Shown here: piece by piece, positions 48,489-57,985 of the stretch
Layout of the letters: the number at the start of each line of letters is the position of its first letter
How positions within the stretch are numbered: the first letter of the stretch is position 1
Assembly (NCBI GenBank): GCA_951813045.1
Contig: CATOTF010000002.1
Span: forward strand, 1,860,001-1,924,000
Origin: an uncultured Rhizobiaceae bacterium
GTDB taxonomy: Bacteria > Pseudomonadota > Alphaproteobacteria > Rhizobiales > Rhizobiaceae
Reading direction: 5' to 3'
Length of the DNA stretch: 64,000 nucleotides
Made by a program: the position numbers and the translations under genes
The notes under the pieces: model-generated
Seen by the model: the letters and a program-made list of their open reading frames with translations, nothing else
Databases searched by the model: none
What the model was told of the DNA's origin: nothing

Positions 48489-49844
48489 TTACGCGTAATC
48501 ATCCTCAACAAGACTGTCGAGGTCACTCCATTCGCCGGATTCCTCGAAGTAGATAGCTTCAATGCTATCCAACTTATCGATGAAACCATTGGTCGTATTG
48601 GTGACTTCCACCTTACCGTTTGCATGACCATCAAACAGGTAGTCATCGCGACTTCCATTCAGGTTGACCTGATCGTAACCAGAGCCGCCCTTGATGTGGT
48701 CGTTGCCATCAGATTCAAAGATGGTGTCATTTCCACCCTTGGCATCAATGTGATCATCACCGTCGGTACCCCAAAGGTAATTGTCACCATCGTCACCATG
48801 GATCTTGTTTTTCGGGTCGTTCGGATTTCCAGACCCGCCACCGGAACCACTTCCGGAACCAGAGCCGGAGCCAGAACCACTTCCTGAGCCAGAACCGGAG
48901 CCGCTACCTGAACCAGAGCCAGAACCACTTCCTGAACCGGATCCACTACCAGAGCCAGAACCAGAACCCTTACGGCCACTGCCTGAACCAGAGCCTGAGC
49001 CTTTACTGCCACTACCGGAACCGGAACCTGAACCCTTACGGCCACTGCCGGAGCCAGAACCTGAGCCCTTACGGCCGCTGCCTGAACCGGAACCTGAGCC
49101 CTTACGGCCACTACCTGAACCGGAACCTGAGCCTTTACGGTCATGGCCGGAGCCAGAACCTGAGCCTTTACGGCCACTGCCTGAACCAGAGCCTGAGCCT
49201 TTACGGCCGCTGCCTGAACCGGAACCTGAGCCCTTACGGCCACTACCGAAACCGGAACCTGAGCCCTTACGGTCATGGCCGGAGCCAGAACCTGAGCCTT
49301 TACGGCCACTGCCTGAACCAGAGCCTGAGCCCTTACGGCCACTACCTGAACCGGAACCTGAGCCCTTACGGCCATGGCCGGAGCCAGAACCTGAACCCTT
49401 GCGGCCACTGCCGGAGCCAGAACCTGAACCCTTGCGGCCACTGCCGGAGCCAGAACCTGAACCCTTGCGGCCACTGCCAGAGCCAGAACCTGAACCCTTG
49501 CGGCCACTGCCAGAGCCTGAGCCTGAGCCCTTACGGCCATGGCCGGAGCCAGAACCTGAACCCTTGCGGCCACTGCCAGAGCCTGAGCCTGAGCCCTTAC
49601 GGCCATGGCCGGAGCCAGAACCCTTGCGGCCACTGCCGGAACCTGAGCCTGAGCCTTTACGGCCACTGCCTGAACCGGAACCTGAGCCTTTACGGCCGCT
49701 GCCTGAACCTGAACCTGAGCCTTTACGGCCACTGCCGGAACCTGAGCCTGAGCCCGATCCGCTGCCTGAACCTTTTCCCGACCCGGACCCATCAGATCCG
49801 TTGCCGTTATTCCAGTCGTACCAGTCGTAATAATAATTCGCCAT
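48489..49844 (-). CDS. RTX-type calcium-binding protein with a long Gly-Ser-Arg-Lys tandem repeat
   Basis: A 451-residue protein without a signal peptide. It opens with the aromatic [19 protein letters not shown], then about 24 units of the 11-residue repeat [11 protein letters not shown] (residues 38-300), then a Gly-Ser-only stretch, and finally a short haemolysin-type region with [20 protein letters not shown] and [16 protein letters not shown]. The C-terminal 50 residues are acidic and end SLVEDDYA. Such ends direct secretion by type I systems, so the protein is probably exported in one step and folds with calcium. The positively charged, disordered repeat is unusual. ATG 49844 has GAGAGG before it; the frame is open 25 codons further. 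No type I transporter genes are nearby. Function unknown. Confidence 0.8.
   Translation of the reverse strand: MANYYYDWYDWNNGNGSDGSGSGKGSGSGSGSGSGSGSGRKGSGSGSGSGRKGSGSGSGSGRKGSGSGSGSGRKGSGSGHGRKGSGSGSGSGRKGSGSGSGHGRKGSGSGSGSGRKGSGSGSGSGRKGSGSGSGSGRKGSGSGSGSGRKGSGSGSGHGRKGSGSGSGSGRKGSGSGSGSGRKGSGSGSGHDRKGSGSGFGSGRKGSGSGSGSGRKGSGSGSGSGRKGSGSGSGHDRKGSGSGSGSGRKGSGSGSGSGRKGSGSGSGSGRKGSGSGSGSGSKGSGSGSGSGRKGSGSGSGSGSGSGSGSGSGSGSGSGSGSGSGSGSGSGSGSGSGGGSGNPNDPKNKIHGDDGDNYLWGTDGDDHIDAKGGNDTIFESDGNDHIKGGSGYDQVNLNGSRDDYLFDGHANGKVEVTNTTNGFIDKLDSIEAIYFEESGEWSDLDSLVEDDYA
48960..49735 (-). repeat. 33-bp tandem repeat array (about 24 units) inside the RTX gene
   Basis: Units of 33 bp encode [11 protein letters not shown]. 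Variants encode HG or HD before RKG, FG in place of SG, and one SK in place of RK, while some units are shortened. Bases differ mainly at third positions (CCA/CCG/CCT, GAG/GAA on the plus strand), so units are not all identical. The array is a minisatellite likely to vary in copy number. It also keeps two other frames open for over 300 codons, which are not genes. Confidence 0.92.
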
Positions 49845-49997
49845 TATACCATCCTCTCGTGTGATCGGAGGAAAATGACAAAAAAATTCAAACTTGTGTA
49901 AACTACGCTGTATTAACAATAATTATTATTATGAATACATAAAATTTGAATCAATCCTTATGTATCAGATTAAGTTTTCCGCAGGTAACAGCAGTAT

Positions 49998-51034
49998 TTA
50001 CACATCAATTTCATAATGCGCAGCCAGTTCGTCAAACCAGGGAAGCAAGGGCTTGAATTCCTCAATTCCGTCAGCCCAACGTCTACCGCGGCTAATCTGG
50101 TGACCAACTTCACTGGCAGTAACGCCTATTTTGTCCCCTTGAAGACAATAATCTCGGTCCCACCACTTATCATCCCGCACTTGCAGTTTCACAGCCATTT
50201 TAATCCGAAGAACAATGTGGGTGACACCAAACAGACGTAAATAATGCTCGCCCTGTTGCTGGGACAGGCTGCGGTTAAAGAACGGAAAGTAAGTATCAAC
50301 AAGCCTGGCCTCTGCCTCACCATCTAATGGTGTCCATTCATCGCAAAGGACAAATGCCAGATCATCCAGCGCTTTGCTGCGTCCGCAATCTTCCCAATCG
50401 AACCAGATAACGTGACCATCATTGACCATAGCGTTGCCGGGGCGAGCATCCCATTTGACGAACTCATCACGCTTAACATCCATCAGGTGCACCAGTTTTT
50501 CACGATCCAGTTTGGGAGGCTCAATGGAAATGTATTTGGATATCCGCTTTGCAGCACCTGTCCTGTTCCAAAGCCATTTGTCTTCGGTCCCCACCTTCGG
50601 CATGCGCGGTGGTGCAGATTTGTTTTATGCGCTGCGGTGTGAATGTTGACCAGACTTTCCAATGAAGCTGCAACGAGTTTTTCCCGTGCATCCATATCTT
50701 CGGTTTCATCGAGTAGTACCGGAAGGCGGGTGCCTGGAATACATTCCTGAACCACCCAATTGTCGACTACCGCTTTTAGCTTGGGAACATAACCTGTCGA
50801 CCCCAGCGTGCGCAGAATTATGCCTTCCAGCTGCGCATCTTCGCGGTTTTCGCGTTTTGCAAACACGAAAGGCGCTTCTTCATCCATATCTGCAACAAAC
50901 GCGCTGCGACTGGTTCCGCCGGGAAAAGCAACCCGCTTCGGGTCGCGCCCGAAAACCTTATTACTCAACCATGAGACTTGACGGGAACGGTCTTCGTTAA
51001 AGACCTCGGAACTGTTTCGTGCGGGCTTATTCAT
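49998..51034 (-). pseudogene. APH/choline-kinase-like phosphotransferase, interrupted by a frameshift
   Basis: Two adjacent minus-strand frames together encode one kinase-like protein of about 345 residues. The upstream part (from ATG 51034) has the N-lobe, including a FAFAKRE-type Lys in FVFAKREN and VVQECIPGTRLP, up to LVNIHTAAHKTNLHHRA. The downstream part continues MPKVGTEDKWLWNRT and holds the catalytic loop KWDARPGNAM near the middle and the metal-binding FDWED, followed by ALDDLAFVL. The frames join if one base is restored near 50604. The break is a real inactivation or an assembly error. The gene is the last of the minus-strand run that begins at slcC. Confidence 0.78.
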
Positions 51035-51133
51035 AATATCCAACCAATTTTAGTGAATAAATTCAGTTAAAATTGACTATAACGTTGATTGGTTTGAATT
51101 GTGTTACCGCGAGCTCAAGATGCGTCAATCCGC

Positions 51134-51970
51134 TCACCGTTTCAAAAACGGCTTGGCTTTCATGGTAGTGGGAGCGCTGATACCCATCAATTTGAGAATT
51201 GTTGGTGCCAATTGGGTCTGGTTCAATATTTCACCATTTGATGGGACAGCCTTGGCTTCCCCGAAATAATAAAGGGCGAAATCCCGCATATCCGGTGTCG
51301 CCCCCCCGTGATGACCACGGTCGGTTTGTCCGTGATCAGCCGTTACGATTACGTCGTATCCATCTTTCCACCACATTGGCAGATAACGCGCCAATTGTCC
51401 GTCAACCACGGCGCAAGCGTGGTCCATATGCACATTATCATGGCCAAATCGGTGCCCCAAGGAATCCAGTGTGCAAGAGTGATAAATGCCGTAGTCGATA
51501 CCATGCCGTTTTGTAAGCATGGTGAGGGTTGCAAACAGATCGCTATCCGCCGGGGTCATTTGATTATCATGGCCGTATCCCTCCATCGTATGGAACCGGC
51601 CATGATGAATGGGACCTTTGGTCTCATCATATTCCAGATCACGGATGGGGTCGAACGGGTATAGGTTGAAAAACTCTGACCAGTAGGAATGTGTCACCGC
51701 ACCCGTTTTACCGCCGGCCTTTGAAACTTCCGAAAAGATATCGGGCATGTCGATCCGAAAACGATTTTCATTGCTCAATATGCCATGTACCTGCGGAGTT
51801 ACGCCGGTATGGATGGATGCGTAACTAGGTCCTGACATCGAAGGCATGCAAGCCCGCATGGTAAAACGCTGAGCTTCCTTTGACGCCACCCAGCCTTCCA
51901 GATTACCAAAAAGTGTGGTCCAGTTGCGTAACGGGACGCCATCGATAATGATCAGGAGCAATTTCTTCAT
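51134..51970 (-). CDS. Alkaline phosphatase-superfamily phosphodiesterase/pyrophosphatase (NPP-like)
   Basis: A 278-residue metal-dependent phosphoesterase. Metal ligands and the nucleophile are recognisable: LLIIIDGVPLRNW at the start (Asp), MPSMSGPSYASIHTGVTP near residue 43 (the Ser/Thr nucleophile region), TLDSLGHRFGHD near 165 (Asp, His, His) and TADHGQTDRGHHGG near 210 (Asp-His and His). No signal peptide is seen, so it acts in the cytoplasm. NPP family members cleave nucleotide pyrophosphates or phosphodiesters; the substrate here is unknown. It lies 24 bases after the amidohydrolase gene. Confidence 0.85.
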   Translation of the reverse strand: MKKLLLIIIDGVPLRNWTTLFGNLEGWVASKEAQRFTMRACMPSMSGPSYASIHTGVTPQVHGILSNENRFRIDMPDIFSEVSKAGGKTGAVTHSYWSEFFNLYPFDPIRDLEYDETKGPIHHGRFHTMEGYGHDNQMTPADSDLFATLTMLTKRHGIDYGIYHSCTLDSLGHRFGHDNVHMDHACAVVDGQLARYLPMWWKDGYDVIVTADHGQTDRGHHGGATPDMRDFALYYFGEAKAVPSNGEILNQTQLAPTILKLMGISAPTTMKAKPFLKR

Positions 51971-51994
51971 CGTTGAATTCCCGTCAATTAGAAG

Positions 51995-53101
51995 TTAGAG
52001 CGTCGACGCCCGCACCTGTTCATCCAATAGAGTTTCCTGAAGCTTTATCAATACTTTGGGTGGCTGCCGACCTTTAAGAAGAGCCGCGAACGGATCCACG
52101 ACCTCAGTTCTAATGCCCGAAAGTTCTTCCATAACGGCCACGCCACAAAACGGGACAACCGCCTCCGCATATCCACCTTCGTGAACAAGAACCAGCTTAC
52201 CGCCGCACAAATCATCGGCAGCTTTCATGATCATCGATGTCATATCCCGAAATGTGTCCGAATGGGCCAAAGTTCGTGAAAGCGGGTCAAACCCGTTGGC
52301 GTCAAAACCGCAGGCAACAATAATGAGTTCCGGTTGGAATGCCATCAGCGATGGTAACACGAGCTTGTTAAACGCACTGATATAGCTGTCATGACCAACA
52401 CCGGGCAGCAGCGTAACATTGAGGTTATAACCGTCACCCGCCCCTTCACCGCGCAATTCGGGAACCGACAAGCCGGGAGGAAAGCCGCTTTCGGTATGAA
52501 TCGAGACGGTGAGCACATCGTTGCGCTCATAATAGACAACCTGTGTCCCGTTACCGTGGTGCACGTCCCAATCAACAACCGCAACACGATCAACACCGTG
52601 TTTGCGTTTCGCCGCTTCAATGGCGATACTGATATTGTTGAGCAGGCAAAAGCCCATGGCTTCGTCTGGCAGGCAGTGGTGCCCCGGCGGGCGGGAAAGC
52701 GCGTAGGCGTTTTTAACATCGCCGCTCAGCACATCGTCGACGGCACGCATGGCAAGGCCCGCTGACCGCAGCGCAATTTCATAACTCCCTGGCCCAAAGG
52801 GCGCCCGCGTACCAAGCTCACCACCACCCGCATCGGACAGTTTCTTGAACTCGTTGAGATAGTCTTTTCCGTGCACCCGCAATAAGTCGTCCATTTCAGC
52901 ATGGTCGGCGGAACGTACATCCAGTTGCGCAGTTAATCCTGAAACATCCAGGAGAGATTTAAAGCGACGCTTGGTCTCCGGGGATTCCGCGTGGCCGCCC
53001 GCCGCTAAAGGTTCGACCCATCCGCCAACGGGCTCAATCAGCGCATGGGCGGCTGCGGTGTGCCAAAGGCAATGTTCATCAAAATAGAAACCTGTTTTCA
53101 T
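51995..53101 (-). CDS. Histone-deacetylase-fold amidohydrolase (class II HDAC / acetylpolyamine amidohydrolase-like)
   Basis: A 368-residue zinc amidohydrolase of the arginase/HDAC fold. Catalytic landmarks are ALSRPPGHHCLPDEAMGFC near residue 132 (His-His), VVDWDVHHGNGTQ near 172 (the Asp and His zinc ligands), and ACGFDANGFDPL near 262 (the Asp ligand). GGYAEAV near 310 is the Tyr-region replacement for GGY. Bacterial members remove acetyl groups from polyamines, aminoketones or other N-acetylated small molecules. Position between an acyl-CoA synthetase-like gene and a phosphoesterase, in the slcC-headed run, suggests a catabolic role, with substrate unknown. Confidence 0.85.
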   Translation of the reverse strand: MKTGFYFDEHCLWHTAAAHALIEPVGGWVEPLAAGGHAESPETKRRFKSLLDVSGLTAQLDVRSADHAEMDDLLRVHGKDYLNEFKKLSDAGGGELGTRAPFGPGSYEIALRSAGLAMRAVDDVLSGDVKNAYALSRPPGHHCLPDEAMGFCLLNNISIAIEAAKRKHGVDRVAVVDWDVHHGNGTQVVYYERNDVLTVSIHTESGFPPGLSVPELRGEGAGDGYNLNVTLLPGVGHDSYISAFNKLVLPSLMAFQPELIIVACGFDANGFDPLSRTLAHSDTFRDMTSMIMKAADDLCGGKLVLVHEGGYAEAVVPFCGVAVMEELSGIRTEVVDPFAALLKGRQPPKVLIKLQETLLDEQVRASTL

Positions 53102-53122
53102 TGTCTTTAGTTCCTGCCTTAA

Positions 53123-54718
53123 TCAATCACTATCACGCGCCAATATTGCTTCGCGCACAAGGATTTTCGTGACTTTTCCATAGCCACTTTTTGGCAACTC
53201 ATCGAAAACTTCAACCCGGCGTGGAAGTTTATAGTTGGCGATCTTATTTGCCATCCACGCTGAAAATTCGGTTTCATCGAATTCCCCGGACACCACCAGC
53301 GCAACTGCGCCAATCTCGCCCCATTTGGGATCAGGAATGCCAACCACCGCACATTCCGTAACATAGGAGTGTTGCAATAATTTCTCTTCAATCTCGCGCG
53401 GATAAATATTTGATCCGCCGGATATATACATGTCGCTTTCGCGACCGGTGATATGGACGAACCCCTCTCCATCCATATGGCCGCGATCACCGGTGCGAAA
53501 CCAACCATTTCGAAAGGCTTTGTCATTGGCTTCCGGATTTTCATAATATCCGGTGAATACGGCCGGGCCGATGACGCAGAGTTCACCGGTCTCACCCCGA
53601 TCCAATTCAGTACCAGCATCATCCTGCACCTGAACCTGCATGCCGGTTCTCGCATATCCGCAGGACCCAATGCGACCCTGAACGACGTCATCCATGTGGT
53701 GAAGATTAGATGGCAACACGGTAATATTTCCGGTCACTTCCCCCAAACCATAATATTGCACGATGCAGGGTCCCAGTTTTTCCAGCGCTTTTTGCTGATC
53801 CACACGGTATGTCGGCGACCCCGCATAGATGAGGTGTCGAAGACTGCTATGATCATATAGATCAACCGCACCGCTCTCGACCATAACTTTCAGGATCGTT
53901 GGAACCGTAAACGCGTTGGTGATGCAGTGTTTTTCAATAAGTCTAAAGACATTATCCGCATCAAATCTTTCACCCTCGGGAAAAACACTCACAACACCAC
54001 GGGCAACCTGCGCAATCTGGTGAATACCCGCCCCGTGGGAAAGCGGCGCCACCACCAGTGAAGCATCCCCATGCCCCTGAACAGTTTGATTATCGCCAAG
54101 CCCCGGAAACAAATCAGCCAGATAATTGGTGATGACAAACCCCATTTGACCATGGGTTAAAACCGCAGCTTTTGGGCGACCTGTTGTACCCGACGTGAAG
54201 AAAAACCAGCACGGGTCGTTTGCATCCACCGAACATTCGGTAAACTTGCCTTCGCCCTGGGCAAGTTCTTCCCAGCTTAATTCTCCGGCCTCCTTTTCGC
54301 CAAGGCCGATAATATGGCTTATCCCGCCGGCCGCACATGCAGCGTCACGGTGGGGTTTAAACACCGGGTCATAAGCCAGAGCGATTGCGCCGGAGTTTTG
54401 TGCGATAAAAGCGACTTCATCTTCACTTAAGCGAAAATTCACTGGCACCCAGACCGCGCCAAGCTTAAATGCCGCAAACATGGTCTCAAACATCGCAAAA
54501 GAATTGCGCGATTGTACCAGAATGCGGTCGCCTTTCTTGATGCCCAATTTGCGAAGGGACTGACAGGCGTTATTCACACGCGCGTTCAGTTCCCGAAAGG
54601 AAAGCGTTGCTTCGCCGCGAATGAGCGCGGGCCGCTCGCCCAATCGCTGTACTGTTTGGGTAAGAAAATGGCCGAGATTCATTACCCGGTCACTCATCCG
54701 TTTTATTTCAAGTCCCAT
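53123..54718 (-). CDS. AMP-dependent acyl-CoA synthetase-like enzyme (ANL superfamily)
   Basis: A 531-residue adenylate-forming enzyme that would activate a carboxylic acid as an acyl-adenylate and transfer it to CoA. The P-loop-like FFTSGTTGRPKAAVLTHG lies near residue 175, YYGLGEVTGNITVLP near 330, the ELCVIGPAVFTGYYENPEAN block near 385, GWFRTGDRGHMDGEGFVHIT near 410 and the catalytic Lys in ELPKSGYGKVTK at the end. ATG 54718 is chosen because AAGAGG sits six bases before it. It is similar to fatty-acyl or aryl-acid CoA ligases; the substrate is not predictable. Confidence 0.88.
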   Translation of the reverse strand: MGLEIKRMSDRVMNLGHFLTQTVQRLGERPALIRGEATLSFRELNARVNNACQSLRKLGIKKGDRILVQSRNSFAMFETMFAAFKLGAVWVPVNFRLSEDEVAFIAQNSGAIALAYDPVFKPHRDAACAAGGISHIIGLGEKEAGELSWEELAQGEGKFTECSVDANDPCWFFFTSGTTGRPKAAVLTHGQMGFVITNYLADLFPGLGDNQTVQGHGDASLVVAPLSHGAGIHQIAQVARGVVSVFPEGERFDADNVFRLIEKHCITNAFTVPTILKVMVESGAVDLYDHSSLRHLIYAGSPTYRVDQQKALEKLGPCIVQYYGLGEVTGNITVLPSNLHHMDDVVQGRIGSCGYARTGMQVQVQDDAGTELDRGETGELCVIGPAVFTGYYENPEANDKAFRNGWFRTGDRGHMDGEGFVHITGRESDMYISGGSNIYPREIEEKLLQHSYVTECAVVGIPDPKWGEIGAVALVVSGEFDETEFSAWMANKIANYKLPRRVEVFDELPKSGYGKVTKILVREAILARDSD

Positions 54719-54770
54719 GACGAGCCTCTTGAAGTACTCCAGCAATCATATTGCCGAAGTCGCACACGGG

Positions 54771-55985
54771 TTATGCCCAGTCCTTGAGGTTGGTTTCAGG
54801 GTCGGCAGCAATCTCAGAAGGGATAGTTTTACCCACCTCGATGATGCGCCGCGCCATCATAAACGACGGTGCATCATTCATCGCATCCACCGCCAGCAAG
54901 GTATCGCCGTGATAATACCAAACCGACTGTGCCCCATCCCGCTTTCCGGGACGGACAATGGTTTGATCATATCCGATATTCAGCCCTGCGATCTGGAGTT
55001 TCACATCATATTGGTCCGACCAGAACCATGGCGTTGCCACATAGGCCTGATCATCGCCTAACATATTTGCGGCGGCTACTTCTGCATGGTGGATCGCATG
55101 GGGTACCGATTCCAACCGAATCCGGTTCCCTTTGTGAGGAAAACTCGCGCAATCGCCCACGGCAAATATGTGCGGGTCTGATGTTCGGCAATTAGCATCG
55201 ACTGATATTCCATTTTCAACAGTCAACCCGCAGCCCTCTGCCAGTTCTATATTCGGCATAACACCAATACCCACTAACACGAGGTCCGCATCAATGATTC
55301 TACCGTCCGACAATTCCGCTGAGGTGACCCTGCCATCCTTTTCTGCGAGTCGGGTAAGCCCAACTCCTTCAATGATCTCGACACCATAGCTTTGATGGAG
55401 ATCACGATAGAAACTGGATGTCTCCGGCGCTGCGACCCTTTGGAGAATACGGTCAGCCACTTCAATTATCGTTACGTTCAAGCCCAGTTGCGATGCCACA
55501 GCGGCAACCTCAAGCCCGATATACCCGCCGCCGACAACCACCATCCTGTTCCCTGAATTCAACGCCGGGCGTATGGCATCCGCATCCATGGTTGAGCGTA
55601 ATTTATGCACGCCCTTCAAATCCCCTCCGACTGACGATGGCAGGCTTCGGGGCGTGGAGCCGGTTGCAAGCAATAATCTATCGTAGTTTGTTGAACTTTC
55701 GTCAGACAACCTGAGGGTTTTGGCCCTACGATCAATTGCCCGAACTCTGGTATTGCAACGGATTTTGACATTCTGTTCGTCAAACCAGCTTTGCGGACGC
55801 AGGATCAACCGTTCCAATGGCATTTCGCCAGAAAGAAACTTCTTCGACAGGGGTGGCCGTTGATAAGGCAGCACCGGCTCGTCACAAATCACCTCAATTT
55901 CGATGTCGCCGTTTAGCTCGCGCAGTTTGGCTGCTGCCGATGATGCCCCCTGCCCCCCGCCAACAATGACGAACCGGCCACTCAT
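54771..55985 (-). CDS. FAD-dependent ferredoxin/rubredoxin reductase-like protein
   Basis: A 404-residue flavoprotein of the putidaredoxin-reductase / rhodocoxin-reductase family. The FAD-binding FVIVGGGQGASSAAAKLREL begins the protein, with the YQRPPLSKKFLSGE block near residue 40-53. The NAD-binding VVVGGGYIGLEVAAVASQLG is near 149, the second FAD motif IFAVGDCASFPH near 268, and WSDQYDVKLQIAG near 325. These enzymes pass electrons from NAD(P)H to a ferredoxin for oxygenases; no ferredoxin or oxygenase gene adjoins it. It overlaps comC by four bases (ATGA), indicating translational coupling. Confidence 0.88.
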   Translation of the reverse strand: MSGRFVIVGGGQGASSAAAKLRELNGDIEIEVICDEPVLPYQRPPLSKKFLSGEMPLERLILRPQSWFDEQNVKIRCNTRVRAIDRRAKTLRLSDESSTNYDRLLLATGSTPRSLPSSVGGDLKGVHKLRSTMDADAIRPALNSGNRMVVVGGGYIGLEVAAVASQLGLNVTIIEVADRILQRVAAPETSSFYRDLHQSYGVEIIEGVGLTRLAEKDGRVTSAELSDGRIIDADLVLVGIGVMPNIELAEGCGLTVENGISVDANCRTSDPHIFAVGDCASFPHKGNRIRLESVPHAIHHAEVAAANMLGDDQAYVATPWFWSDQYDVKLQIAGLNIGYDQTIVRPGKRDGAQSVWYYHGDTLLAVDAMNDAPSFMMARRIIEVGKTIPSEIAADPETNLKDWA

Positions 55986-56992
55986 TTTCCAATCGATTCA
56001 ATTTCTGCCAACAGAGCATCATCAACGGGAATACCGTCCCGCTGCATCTGCTGGCGTAATTCCTGCCGCCGGTGACCCGGCACCCGTGCACCGGATTGAG
56101 CTCCAATCGCCTCCGCCATGTCAGCAAAATGATCGAGCACTCCAGCACCACCAAGTTTAGTGGGATCGATAGCTATAATGGTTTGACCGACACCGGGAGA
56201 CGCACCTTCGGCATCAAAAAACGAACTCGCTTTATCTGCCGTATTCGCGCCAACCAAACTTGCAGCCAACAGTTCAACCATCAAGGCAAGCGCTGTTCCC
56301 TTGGCATCCCCCAGCGGGACCATTGTGCCTTGTAGCGCTACATTTGCATCCGTGGTCGCCTCACCATCCGGACCCAGCGCCCAACCTTCAGGAATTGCGT
56401 CACCTTTTTGTTTGGCGGCCATGATCTTGCCACGCGCCACCTTTGAAAGGGATACATCGACAACAATCGGTCCACCGCGAGATTGCGGCGCGGCAAAAGC
56501 TATCGGGTTGGTGCCGAACAACGCTTTGTTCCCGCCCCAGGGAGCCATCGCTCCCGGCGTATTGGCAAATAACATGGCGACAAGGCCAGCGTCGGCAAAT
56601 TTCTCCACGACAACGCCTGCAACACCGCAGTGGTGAGACCGTGTGATCCCCGCAATCGCAATTCCACAATCGCGCGCCATTTCGGGCAATTGTTGGTGGA
56701 CAAGATCCAATGCCGGATAAGCAAAGCCATGAGCAGCATCGATTTTCAGCGTAGCCGCGGCAACTACGTTCGCGGTAGGAACCGCCTGCCCGTCTGCTTT
56801 GCCGGATTGAGCCTGGGCACTGTAACTGGCAACACGACGCAACCCGTGTCCCGTCTGTCCGGCCAGTTCCGCACTCACCAATGCGCTTGCTACGGAGTTC
56901 GCATTTGCCGGTGATGTATTACAGCGAGTGAAGCATTCGCGAATAATTGTGTGAAGTTCGTCAGGTAGTAGGTTGGGCATATTAAGACTCAA
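55982..56992 (-). CDS. comC: (R)-sulfolactate dehydrogenase-like protein (ComC/malate-lactate dehydrogenase family)
   Basis: A 336-residue member of the Ldh_2 / MDH2 family of NAD(P)-dependent oxidoreductases (a fold different from classical lactate dehydrogenase). The TGHGLRRVASYSAQAQSG block near residue 52, ITRSHHCGVAGVVVEKFAD near 118 and NTPGAMAPWGGNKALFGTNPIAF near 145 are family-specific, and the KGTALALMVELLAASLVG segment near 235 is typical. The same family includes malate, ureidoglycolate and (R)-sulfolactate dehydrogenases. Placement directly after an SlcC-like gene and near suyAB favours ComC, reducing sulfopyruvate to (R)-sulfolactate. Two bases separate it from slcC. Confidence 0.8.
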   Translation of the reverse strand: MSLNMPNLLPDELHTIIRECFTRCNTSPANANSVASALVSAELAGQTGHGLRRVASYSAQAQSGKADGQAVPTANVVAAATLKIDAAHGFAYPALDLVHQQLPEMARDCGIAIAGITRSHHCGVAGVVVEKFADAGLVAMLFANTPGAMAPWGGNKALFGTNPIAFAAPQSRGGPIVVDVSLSKVARGKIMAAKQKGDAIPEGWALGPDGEATTDANVALQGTMVPLGDAKGTALALMVELLAASLVGANTADKASSFFDAEGASPGVGQTIIAIDPTKLGGAGVLDHFADMAEAIGAQSGARVPGHRRQELRQQMQRDGIPVDDALLAEIESIGK

Positions 56993-56994
56993 TT

Positions 56995-57927
56995 TCAGGC
57001 GCTTGCGCCAAGTTTCGCAAGGACTTTATCAGCAATTAAGTGACTCACCCGAACATTTGATTCCACTGTAACACCGGCGATATGCGGCGTCGCGATAAAG
57101 TTTTTTGCCCCGGCAAACTTCGCACCTGCCCCAGCAGTCAAGGGCTCCACTTCAAAGACATCGAGCGCTGCACCGCCGATTATATTTTCCAACAGGGCTC
57201 GGGCCAGCGCCGTATCATCAACCACCCCACCCCGCGCGGCATTGATGACGATAGCATCGTCCTTCATCGCGGTAAGAAACCCGGTATCGACCAGATGGCG
57301 CGTTGATTCGTTGAGCGGAACATGCAAACTAATCACATCAGACAATTCTGCGATTTCATCCAAAGACACATTGCGCGCCTGTTGCCAGGCCGGGTCAGTC
57401 GCGTCGAGATGCGGATCATAGGCGATCACATCCATACCGAGGCCTAGCGCCCTGCCCGCAACTTCGCGGGCAATTGCGCCAAATCCGATCAAACCTAGCG
57501 TTTTACCAGCCAATTCCCGTCCCATCATGGACTGGCGCGGCCAATCTCCGGCAATCACAGATTCGGTGCCAAGATAAGCACCCCTCAAAAGTGACGTGGT
57601 GCAGGTGATCACATATTCCGCAACGGAGAGATCATTGGCACCGGTTACCGGATAAACTTCGATATCGCGGGCCTTACAGGCAGCCACATCGATATTATCC
57701 AGCCCGACACCCAAACGACCAACGCATTCAAGTTTTGCCCCGGCGTTAAGGAGCGCGCCTCGTACCTGCGTTCGGTTACGAACGATCAACGCACGGGCAT
57801 CTGCAACGACATCAGCAAGTTCTTCGGGACGGTCAACAAGGGTGGGATCATAGGTGCAGTCAAAAGCCTGCTTTAGACGATCAACGGCGTTTTCATCCAT
57901 GAATTCGGTGATTACTATTTCTGGCAT
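56995..57927 (-). CDS. slcC: (S)-sulfolactate dehydrogenase-like protein (SlcC; D-isomer-specific 2-hydroxyacid dehydrogenase family)
   Basis: A 310-residue NAD-dependent dehydrogenase related to 3-phosphoglycerate dehydrogenase but without an ACT domain. The NAD-binding GLIGFGAIAREVAGRALGLG lies near residue 147, the Arg in NAARGGVVDDTALA near 230, the Glu in LDVFEVEPL near 258 and the His in TPHIAGVT near 283; these form the catalytic triad. The same size and neighbour (comC) are found in the sulfolactate gene sets where SlcC oxidises (S)-sulfolactate to sulfopyruvate. Other 2-hydroxyacids cannot be excluded on sequence alone. It heads a seven-gene minus-strand run and is preceded by a perfect palindrome at 57986-58000. 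Confidence 0.82.
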   Translation of the reverse strand: MPEIVITEFMDENAVDRLKQAFDCTYDPTLVDRPEELADVVADARALIVRNRTQVRGALLNAGAKLECVGRLGVGLDNIDVAACKARDIEVYPVTGANDLSVAEYVITCTTSLLRGAYLGTESVIAGDWPRQSMMGRELAGKTLGLIGFGAIAREVAGRALGLGMDVIAYDPHLDATDPAWQQARNVSLDEIAELSDVISLHVPLNESTRHLVDTGFLTAMKDDAIVINAARGGVVDDTALARALLENIIGGAALDVFEVEPLTAGAGAKFAGAKNFIATPHIAGVTVESNVRVSHLIADKVLAKLGASA

Positions 57928-57985
57928 CTAACTGTGTCGCGAGTGATTTGATAATATTTTTTTGCGGCACCACTGATTAAATTGC

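Noticed and set aside
48960-49735. Regular direct repeats that could be mistaken for a CRISPR array.
   Set aside because: The repeats are contiguous, coding and without unique spacers; no cas genes are present.
48781-49830. Plus-strand frame of about 350 codons encoding Pro-Glu-Pro-Leu repeats opposite the RTX gene.
   Set aside because: It is the antisense of the 33-bp repeat. The periodic sequence has no stop codons in several frames. No ribosome site or independent start is seen, and the minus frame has a sensible head and RTX tail.
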